This document shows, one piece after another, positions 1-4,948 of a DNA stretch of 5,819 bases. Made by a program: the position numbers and the translations under genes. Numbering within the stretch: the stretch's first letter is position 1; each line of letters begins with the position of its first letter. This DNA comes from Candidatus Sulfotelmatobacter sp. (lineage in GTDB: Bacteria > Acidobacteriota > Terriglobia > Terriglobales > Acidobacteriaceae). The stretch covers positions 1 through 5,819 of the forward strand of contig JASIEN010000690.1 in assembly GCA_030045935.1 (NCBI GenBank). Direction: 5' to 3'. Below the pieces are notes generated by a model, which was given only the letters and a program-made list of their open reading frames with translations, was not told the origin of the DNA and made no database searches.

Positions 1-10
1 ATTTGTAGTT

Positions 11-850
11 GTGGATCGCCCTCCTGCGAAATCAAACGCCGGGCGCAACAGCAGAACTACAGACAACGTCAAAGAAGAAAGTGACTCGCCATTTGCGGTT
101 GCGGTGAGCAATGTCTACGAAGGCCCGCTCGACCTGCTTCTCGACCTGATCCGCAAACAAGATATCGACATCTACGACATTCCCATCGCGCGCATCACTG
201 AGCAGTATCTTGCCTACGTCGAAAAAATCCGCGAGCTGGATGTTAACGTCGCTGCCGATTTTGTTTATATGGCGGCGGTGCTGATTCACATCAAGTCGAA
301 GATGCTGCTGCCGCGCGATCCTTCGGCGAAGGCGGAGGAACTGGAAGATCCTCGCACCGAATTGGTGAACCGCCTCCTTGAGCACGAAAAATTCAAGTCG
401 GCGGCGCAGATGCTTTTACAGAAACAGCAGATCGAAGATGCGGTGCTGACGAACCCGGCATTGAAGGAATTCATCCACGCCGAGGGCGCCGAGCCTGAGA
501 TTGCAGCCGACGTGATCGATCTGGTCAAAACTTTTCAGCAGATTCTGGAGCGGGTACGAACACGGCCGGTCATCAATGTCGATGAAGAAACCGTTACGGT
601 AGGCCAGATGATCGATTACCTGCGGCGGCGGCTGGCGTTGGAGTCGCGCCCAATCCGGCTGAAGCAGCTTCTGATGCGCGTGCCGTCGAGGCAAGCCTTG
701 GTGTGCATGTTTCTGGCGCTGCTCGAAATGGTTCGGCTGCAAGCCATTCAGGTACGGCAGGACCATTTGTTTGGAGAGATCGCCGTCCGCAAGCATACGC
801 ATTTTGATGAAATCATGAACGAGGCAGCAGTGAGGGATGATTGGAGGTAA
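11..850 (+). CDS. scpA: Segregation and condensation protein A (kleisin)
   Basis: ScpA is the kleisin subunit that bridges the SMC ATPase heads and binds ScpB in the cytoplasmic complex that compacts and separates replicated chromosomes. The family signature is clear. Residues 35-47 (NVYEGPLDLLLDL) and then QDIDIYDIPIARITEQY form the N-terminal SMC-neck binding helices. AADFVYMAAVLIHIKSKMLLP follows at about 81-101. The middle, 110-190, is acidic and helical, and the end, about 200-262, is the winged-helix domain that contacts the SMC head. At 279 residues it is slightly long for the family because of a polar, low-complexity N-terminus of about 33 residues before the conserved core. The GTG at 11 is the first usable start, but the frame stays open to the window edge, so the true start may lie upstream. 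scpB follows after 123 bp. The identity is secure; the start is not. Confidence 0.95.
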   Translation: MDRPPAKSNAGRNSRTTDNVKEESDSPFAVAVSNVYEGPLDLLLDLIRKQDIDIYDIPIARITEQYLAYVEKIRELDVNVAADFVYMAAVLIHIKSKMLLPRDPSAKAEELEDPRTELVNRLLEHEKFKSAAQMLLQKQQIEDAVLTNPALKEFIHAEGAEPEIAADVIDLVKTFQQILERVRTRPVINVDEETVTVGQMIDYLRRRLALESRPIRLKQLLMRVPSRQALVCMFLALLEMVRLQAIQVRQDHLFGEIAVRKHTHFDEIMNEAAVRDDWR

Positions 851-858
851 TGGAGTTG

Positions 859-967
859 TCAGTACCCGGTACTCAGTTGTCAGTCATTGATTCTAAATTC
901 TTCTTCGTCAAACAAATGGCACCAGCAATCGAGTACTGGGTACTGAGTACGAGATACTGAGAACTGA
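859..967. repeat. Opposed 7-bp tandem repeat clusters forming a hairpin between scpA and scpB
   Basis: Two clusters of degenerate heptamers are visible. At 859-886 there are four units: TCAGTAC, CCGGTAC, TCAGTTG, TCAGTCA. At 933-967 there are five units of the reverse complement type: GTACTGG, GTACTGA, GTACGAG, ATACTGA, GAACTGA. Because the clusters are opposed, 859-874 can pair with 931-946 over 16 positions, with 15 Watson-Crick pairs and one G-T. The intervening 56 bases would form the loop. The left cluster also holds its own small palindrome, AGTACC-C-GGTACT (861-873). The second cluster ends six bases before the scpB start codon. In a joint scpA-scpB transcript this would be a stable stem next to the ribosome-binding region. 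It resembles dispersed intergenic heptamer repeats known from some bacteria, but that origin is inferred. Confidence 0.75.
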
Positions 968-973
968 TTTCCT

Positions 974-1654
974 ATGAGCCTGAAGGCACAACTGGAAGCG
1001 ATCATCTACGCGGCAGAGACGCCGATCACAGCAGAGCAGATTACACAACTCGTGCGGGAAAGTGTTCTTTCTTCGGGAGTGTCGGATGATGCGGAAGTGA
1101 AATCGCGCGTGCGCTCTGTACTGGAAGAGCTTGTCGTCGAATACGGCAGCCCAGAGCGCGGCATCGAAATTCGGCAGGTCGCCGGGGGCTACCGCATGTC
1201 GACCAAACCCGAGCAGCACGAAGTCGTGCGCAATTTCGCCAGGAGTTTGAAGCCGCCGGTGCGGTTGTCGTTGCCGGCCTTGGAAACGCTGGCGGTGATT
1301 GCCTATAAGCAGCCGGTTACCGTGCCTGAGATCAGCGAAATTCGCGGTGTGGATTCGGGCGGAGTGATTGCAACTCTGCTCGATCGCAAGTTGATCACGA
1401 CTGCGGGACGCAAGCAAGTCATTGGACGGCCGATTCTGTACAAGACGACGAAAGAGTTTCTGATGCGCTTCGGGCTGAAAGATGTGAGCGAGCTGCCGAG
1501 CATGGAGGAGTTCGAAAAGCTCGTGGCGCAATCGTTTCAGAGTGAGCTGACTCCCGCGTCAGACACCGCGCAAGATCGACAAGAGCAGATTGAACCAACG
1601 CAGATAGTCGAGATGACGGAACCGGCGAATTCTGACTTGAAGTCCAGCGCGTAG
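974..1654 (+). CDS. scpB: Segregation and condensation protein B
   Basis: ScpB is the dimeric winged-helix partner of ScpA in the SMC complex. It binds the ScpA linker and supports chromosome condensation and segregation. The N-terminal winged helix opens with LKAQLEAIIYAAETPITAEQI (about 3-23). The second one carries the most diagnostic stretch, residues 97-114 (VRLSLPALETLAVIAYKQ), then PVTVPEISEIRGVDSGGV, GRPILYKTTKEFLMRFGL at 151-168 and the ELPSMEEF motif near 173-180. Length, 226 residues, is normal for the family. The last 40 or so residues are polar and probably disordered, as is common. ATG 974 is chosen because family proteins begin just before this helix. No good Shine-Dalgarno is present: the upstream bases belong to the heptamer repeats, with only a weak GAG at 959-961. 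It is probably cotranscribed with scpA, and the lectin gene converges on it from the other side. Confidence 0.96.
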   Translation: MSLKAQLEAIIYAAETPITAEQITQLVRESVLSSGVSDDAEVKSRVRSVLEELVVEYGSPERGIEIRQVAGGYRMSTKPEQHEVVRNFARSLKPPVRLSLPALETLAVIAYKQPVTVPEISEIRGVDSGGVIATLLDRKLITTAGRKQVIGRPILYKTTKEFLMRFGLKDVSELPSMEEFEKLVAQSFQSELTPASDTAQDRQEQIEPTQIVEMTEPANSDLKSSA

Positions 1655-1690
1655 CGGCTTCTCGGCAGTTCACCCCAAACGATTCTTCGC

Positions 1691-1703
1691 TGTCACGGTG
1701 ACA
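1691..1703. other. Small perfect dyad between convergent genes
   Basis: TGTCAC-G-GTGACA is a perfect 6+1+6 palindrome in the 90-bp spacer between the convergent scpB and lectin stops. It is flanked by TTCTTCGC (1683-1690) and GCGAGAA (1710-1716), which could pair with one bulge and make a larger imperfect stem. No clear T tract follows on either strand. It could be a weak bidirectional terminator, a protein-binding dyad, or chance. Confidence 0.3.
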
Positions 1704-1744
1704 ATTGAGGCGAGAAAGGTGATCTGCTGGACCTGACTCTAGTC

Positions 1745-3592
1745 TCAGCTAGGCCGCGAAGTTCTCCTCAAGAGCCGCATCCCATGTCCGCGTGGTATCG
1801 GTGTCGCCGGCGCCGCGCTCAGACCAAACGACTGGATAAAGCGGGTTCGCGGCGTCGATGGCAGGTTACTGTACGCGCTATTTGCCCACTCGCCAGTCCC
1901 GAAAGGAGCTTCTGCGCATTCAGGAATTGGCTCCGTGGCGGTGAGGATCGCCGACGACGCATAGGTAATCGTACCCTGGCCAGACGAAAGCACCGAGTGA
2001 CTCAGGTCGAGTGGTCCGACGAGAACGAACTGAATCGCGATGATCGGCGCCAGATCGTCCGCCGCCACGCCATTCGCCTCCAGGGATATCGTATAGTTAC
2101 CTTGGACGGCCCCGGTTTCATCGATGACGATGTACGTGGCCCCCGTGACATTTCCGGAGCTATCGTTTTGCAGGAAGATCCTAAGCTGGTACCCGCTAGG
2201 CAACGTCGCATTCGCTGTGTTGTAGAGCAGTTGCGGAATAAAGTACAGCGCAGCACCGCTCGGTGGCCACCCGTTCGCGCAGCAAGTTACGCCAGGAAAT
2301 GACTTTTGGTCGGTGGAAAAGTCGAAGGTGAAATACTGCTGCCAACCAGTGTTTTCATTCTTCGGGGAGTAACAGTTCAACTGAAATCCCCAGCCGGTGC
2401 TACCGACGAGATCCTGGGTAATATCGACCGTCAGCGAGACGTTATAAAGCGGCTGGCAATTGCTGGAGAATATGTAGTTGGTCCAACCCGCGAATTCACC
2501 GGGCACCGTACCGGCTGGCCCGGCATTCTGGAAGACGACAGGCATGCCTTCAATTGCCGGGCCCAGGTCACCCCAACCCGACCACCCGTTGTTGGGGGAG
2601 GTTTGGTACATGTGGCCGAGGTTGCCATCCGCACCGATGGCGAAGACCTCAAGCCGCCCGTCGGCGTTCTGAAACACCGCAGGCGGCGCGTTGATCGTGG
2701 TGATTGCCGGGCCCAGGTCACCCCAGGTCGTCCAGCCGTTGTTGGGCGAGGTCTGGTACATGTGCCCGAGCTTGCCGTCGGGACCAACCGCGAAGATCTC
2801 AAGCCGCCCGTCCGCGTTCTGGAAGACGACGGGTAGACCTTGAATTGACGGGCCCAAGTCACCCCAACCCGACCACCCGCCATTGGGGGAGGTCTGGTAC
2901 ATGTGGCCGAGGTTACCGTCCGGACCAACCGCGAAGACCTCAAGCCGCCCGTCCGCATTTTGGAATACCGCGGGCCGGCCGGCGATTTCTGGACCCAGAT
3001 CTTCCCAGTCTGACCAAGCTGCGGGTTGCGGAAGAGGGTTGTCCTGGTCGCTCCACAGTGACCAGCCGTTGTTGGGGGGCATCTGCCACATATGCCCGAG
3101 GTTGCCGTCGGGACCGATGGCAAACACCTCAAGCCGCCCGTCCGCATTCTGAAACACGGAAGGTGTACCTTGAATGACCGGACCCAGGTCCCCCCAGCCC
3201 GACCACCCGTTGTTAGGGAAGGTTTGCCACATGTGCCCGAGTTTGCCGTCCGGACCCACTGCGAAAACCTCAAGGCGCCCGTCCGCGTTCTGAAACACGG
3301 CAGGTGGATATCGGAGCGGCGGTCCCAGGTCGCTCCAGCCCGACCACGTGCCGCCGGGGGTCGTCTGGTACATGTGTCCGAGGATGCCGTCCCGACCGAT
3401 GGCGAAAATCTCAAGCCGCCCGTCCGCGTTCTGAAACACTACAGGCTGGCCACCTTGGATTTGGACTGACGGTGCGAAGTCGGTCCAGGGCGACCACCCG
3501 TTGTTGGGCGAGGTCTGCCACATATGCCCGAGATTACCGTCCGGACCGACCGCGAAGACTTCCAGGCATCCTGCATAAATGCTGGGCAACAT
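1745..3592 (-). CDS. Seven-bladed PLL/DUF346-like beta-propeller lectin with unassigned C-terminal domain
   Basis: This 615-residue protein begins with seven tandem repeats (1-351) of 47-63 residues. Each has the core VFQNADGRLEVFAVGPDG, then LGHMWQ or LGHMYQ, then NNGWSxWxDLGP. Repeats of this kind (DUF346, PLL-like) fold as seven-bladed propellers and, in the Photorhabdus lectins, bind fucose and related sugars at sites between blades; sugar binding here is inferred. A stray VVFQNA strand at 352-357 may close the ring on the degenerate first blade. The C-terminal part, about 362-560, has beta-rich stretches such as GWGFQLNCYSP, WQQYFTFDF, SGYQLRIFLQND and SGQGTITYASS. It recalls uncharacterised bacterial and fungal proteins, but I cannot give a family name. 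An Arg-rich tail ends it. No signal peptide or membrane segment is visible. The start is fixed by an in-frame TGA two codons upstream of the ATG. Shine-Dalgarno is weak (GGGGG, 8 nt upstream). It is transcribed against its neighbours from its own promoter. Confidence 0.85.
   Translation of the reverse strand: MLPSIYAGCLEVFAVGPDGNLGHMWQTSPNNGWSPWTDFAPSVQIQGGQPVVFQNADGRLEIFAIGRDGILGHMYQTTPGGTWSGWSDLGPPLRYPPAVFQNADGRLEVFAVGPDGKLGHMWQTFPNNGWSGWGDLGPVIQGTPSVFQNADGRLEVFAIGPDGNLGHMWQMPPNNGWSLWSDQDNPLPQPAAWSDWEDLGPEIAGRPAVFQNADGRLEVFAVGPDGNLGHMYQTSPNGGWSGWGDLGPSIQGLPVVFQNADGRLEIFAVGPDGKLGHMYQTSPNNGWTTWGDLGPAITTINAPPAVFQNADGRLEVFAIGADGNLGHMYQTSPNNGWSGWGDLGPAIEGMPVVFQNAGPAGTVPGEFAGWTNYIFSSNCQPLYNVSLTVDITQDLVGSTGWGFQLNCYSPKNENTGWQQYFTFDFSTDQKSFPGVTCCANGWPPSGAALYFIPQLLYNTANATLPSGYQLRIFLQNDSSGNVTGATYIVIDETGAVQGNYTISLEANGVAADDLAPIIAIQFVLVGPLDLSHSVLSSGQGTITYASSAILTATEPIPECAEAPFGTGEWANSAYSNLPSTPRTRFIQSFGLSAAPATPIPRGHGMRLLRRTSRPS
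2540..3592 (-). repeat. Seven in-frame tandem coding repeats (propeller blades)
   Basis: The conserved + strand word CAAGCCGCCC (complement of the codons for GRL) recurs at 2650, 2800, 2941, 3130, 3271 (as CAAGGCGCCC) and 3412, with a degenerate copy near 3562. Spacings are 150, 141, 189, 141, 141 and 150 bp, all multiples of three. In the protein the units are residues 1-50, 51-97, 98-144, 145-207, 208-254, 255-304 and 305-351. Units 5 and 7 match at 41 of 47 residues by eye. Unit 4 carries a 16-residue insertion that repeats the WSDWxDLGP strand. Unit 1 is the most divergent, as expected for an end copy. Confidence 0.9.
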
Positions 3593-3661
3593 ACCTCAGA
3601 CCCCCGACTCAGCGTAAATCTCGAGTACGATCTAATTTGAGCACAACGTAAGGGGGCCAAG

Positions 3662-3689
3662 ACAATACAACAGAAATGTCATCAGTCAA
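3662..3689 (-). promoter_or_regulatory. Candidate sigma70-type promoter for the lectin gene
   Basis: On the - strand, TTGACT (3689-3684) and TATTGT (3667-3662) are separated by 16 bp. This matches the -35 consensus at 5 of 6 and the -10 consensus at 4 of 6. Transcription would start near 3655, giving a leader of about 60 nt before the ATG at 3592. It lies in the most AT-rich part of the window (3661-3740, 29 G or C in 80 bases). Promoter consensus in the presumed phylum is less well defined, so this remains a prediction. Confidence 0.5.
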
Positions 3690-3699
3690 CAACATTTCT
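3672..3699. promoter_or_regulatory. Operator-like inverted repeat over the lectin promoter
   Basis: AGAAATGT (3672-3679) and ACATTTCT (3692-3699) form a perfect 8-bp inverted repeat with a 12-bp spacer. The arm centres are 20 bp apart, about two helical turns. One arm falls within the -35/-10 spacer of the candidate promoter, the other lies just upstream of the -35, and the -35 hexamer sits between them. That geometry suits a dimeric repressor. The dyad is seen directly; its regulatory role is inferred and the regulator is unknown. Confidence 0.4.
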
Positions 3700-4038
3700 A
3701 CCTTTGTTTCCAAAAAACGGAATTCGAGTGGAAAAGCTGTCTTGATATTGCTGCGCCTGACTAAGTGTCTTCTTGTGGATTCGGCGAACAGAAGGACATA
3801 GGATGATGCGGGCTTCTCGTCCAAAGGGGCTTCATTTCGCCCACAGGAGGAAGTTCGTCGCGACCCAGCGGGAAAGATTCTGCCTCCAAAATGGGGGGGC
3901 GACATGAAAGGATGATTCGAGAGTCGATCAGAGGACTTTCGGCGCGGGGGTCCTAAAGCCCTGGAATCCTAACTAGGCAGCGCGGCGCTAAAGGCCGCTG
4001 TGCCAAGCGGGCACAAAAGCCCCGGAAAGTTCTTAACG
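3700..4038. other. Divergent intergenic region upstream of rluB
   Basis: No convincing gene is visible here. The first part, to about 3745, continues the AT-rich flank of the lectin gene. The part nearest rluB is GC-rich and could fold: AGGAC (3932-3936) with GTCCT (3950-3954), AGCGC-G-GCGCT (3979-3989), CAGCG (3978-3982) with CGCTG (3996-4000), and GTGCC (4000-4004) with GGCAC (4010-4014). These stems are short and partly exclude each other, so I do not call a riboswitch or attenuator. An rluB promoter should lie here, but I find no persuasive pair of hexamers. Confidence 0.5.
4024..4029 (+). promoter_or_regulatory. Ribosome-binding site deciding the rluB start
   Basis: GGAAAG lies nine bases before ATG 4039 and is the only purine-rich site near the gene's 5' end. 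It supports the ATG over the in-frame GTG at 4000. Confidence 0.5.
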
Positions 4039-4776
4039 ATGGCCCCAGAACGCCTGCAAAAAATCATCGCTGCTGCCGGAGTCGCATCGCGCCGCAAAGC
4101 GGAAGAATTGATCAGCGCGGGACGCGTCCAGGTCAACGGCCAAATAGTCACTGAACTCGGCACCAAGGCAGATCCTGACACAGATCACATCCGCGTCAAC
4201 GGAAAGCTGTTGAGCGGAGAACAGCGCCACGTCTACCTGTTGCTGAACAAGCCCAGGGGCTATGTCACAACGGTTAGCGATCCTGAGAATCGACCCACGG
4301 TGATGCAACTCATTCATGGCGTGAAGCAGCGCGTGTACCCGGTAGGGCGCCTGGATTATGCAAGCGAGGGGCTGCTGTTGTTAACCAATGATGGCGGACT
4401 GGCGAACAAGTTGATGAAGGCGGCATCGCAGGTGCCGAAAACGTACGTCGTGAAAGTGGCGGGAACTCCTTCGCCCGAAGGTCTTGAGAAATTGCGCGCT
4501 GGAGTTTCGATCGCAACGGATGAAGGACGCCGGGTGCGCTCGGCTCCGGCAGGAATTCGGCTCATCAAAGAGGGCGCCAATCCATGGTATGAGGTCATTC
4601 TGATTGAGGGCAGGAACCGCGAGATTCGGCGCATGTTTGAGAAAGTCGGACATCATGTGGAGAAGATCAAGCGCGTGCGCTATGGACCGCTGACTCTGGA
4701 TGTTCCGCCGGGCGAGTTTCGCAAGCTGACGCAGCAGGAAGTCGAAAGATTGCGAGCGGCATGCCGCAAAGCCTAA
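4039..4776 (+). CDS. rluB: RsuA/RluB-family 23S rRNA pseudouridine synthase
   Basis: This enzyme isomerises a specific uridine to pseudouridine in ribosomal RNA. RluB acts on U2605 (E. coli numbering) in helix 93 of 23S rRNA. The N-terminal S4 RNA-binding domain covers about residues 3-60 (RLQKIIAAAGVASRRKAEEL, then GRVQVNG). NKPRGYVTTVSD (70-81) follows, then the catalytic motif GRLDYASEGLLLLTNDG with nucleophile Asp106. The C-terminal signature is GRNREIRRMFEKVGH, then KRVRYGPL. It is 245 residues from ATG 4039, a normal length for the short RluB type. The in-frame GTG at 4000 would add 13 residues that resemble no S4 N-terminus. The RsuA/RluB/RluE/RluF group shares these motifs, so the exact target base is inferred; RluB fits best because of the scpA-scpB neighbourhood and the S4 domain. 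A hairpin begins right after its stop codon. Confidence 0.9.
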   Translation: MAPERLQKIIAAAGVASRRKAEELISAGRVQVNGQIVTELGTKADPDTDHIRVNGKLLSGEQRHVYLLLNKPRGYVTTVSDPENRPTVMQLIHGVKQRVYPVGRLDYASEGLLLLTNDGGLANKLMKAASQVPKTYVVKVAGTPSPEGLEKLRAGVSIATDEGRRVRSAPAGIRLIKEGANPWYEVILIEGRNREIRRMFEKVGHHVEKIKRVRYGPLTLDVPPGEFRKLTQQEVERLRAACRKA

Positions 4777-4803
4777 GGTGAGTCGAGCTTCGCTCAGACT
4801 ACC
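4777..4803 (+). terminator. Stem-loop directly after rluB, possible terminator
   Basis: Starting at the base after the rluB TAA, GGT-g-AGTC-GAGC, loop TTC, GCTC-a-GACT-ACC forms an 11-pair stem with bulges at G4780 and A4796. The position is what a transcript end would show. No U tract follows, so intrinsic termination is doubtful; it may instead protect the 3' end or be part of a repeat element. Confidence 0.4.
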
Positions 4804-4860
4804 AGCCCCTGGAAACTCGGTCAGGAGACGAGGCACCTGCCTCTACGAAGTTTCTGCTGG
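4802..4860. repeat. Large imperfect palindrome between rluB and hisC
   Basis: Three nested arm pairs are visible: CCAGC (4802-4806) with GCTGG (4856-4860), GAAACTCG (4812-4819) with CG-a-AGTTTC (4846-4854, A4848 bulged), and GAGGC (4830-4834) with GCCTC (4839-4843) around an ACCT loop. That gives 18 pairs over 59 bases. It may be a REP- or MITE-like intergenic element or a structured RNA in the rluB-hisC transcript. It abuts the hairpin at 4777-4803, and the two overlap by two bases. Confidence 0.5.
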
Positions 4861-4948
4861 GCGTTTCAACACTCAAACTCTTGGGAAAAGGCCGGGGCTC
4901 GACAAACGGTAGCCGCGTCGCTCGATTCCGTGGCATGATGTCCGCACG

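Noticed and set aside
1784..3469. Several long + strand reading frames opposite the lectin gene (for example 1784-2302, 2306-2836, 2704-3177, 3092-3469)
   Set aside because: They are antisense shadows. The repeat period is a multiple of three and the DNA is GC-rich, so all frames stay open. Their translations are Arg/Pro/Gly-rich and resemble no family, while the - strand frame gives a clean propeller.
2540..3592. Regularly spaced repeats as a possible CRISPR array
   Set aside because: The unit is 141-189 bp, coding throughout, with spacing in multiples of three and no unique spacers between short repeats.
3609..3905. 98-residue - strand ORF upstream of the lectin gene
   Set aside because: No recognisable motif, mixed composition, and it covers the candidate promoter and operator. 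Probably chance.
3803..3907. 34-codon + strand ORF with a purine-rich site (GAAGGA) upstream
   Set aside because: Too short to judge, basic and without any recognised pattern; it would need conservation to be believed.
4000..4038. GTG at 4000 as the rluB start
   Set aside because: It adds 13 residues unlike any S4-domain N-terminus and falls in a short stem (4000-4014). ATG 4039 has a ribosome-binding site and gives the usual family start.
4899..4948. Promoter directly before hisC (TCGACA at 4899-4904)
   Set aside because: No acceptable -10 hexamer lies 16-18 bp downstream, so there is nothing beyond chance similarity.
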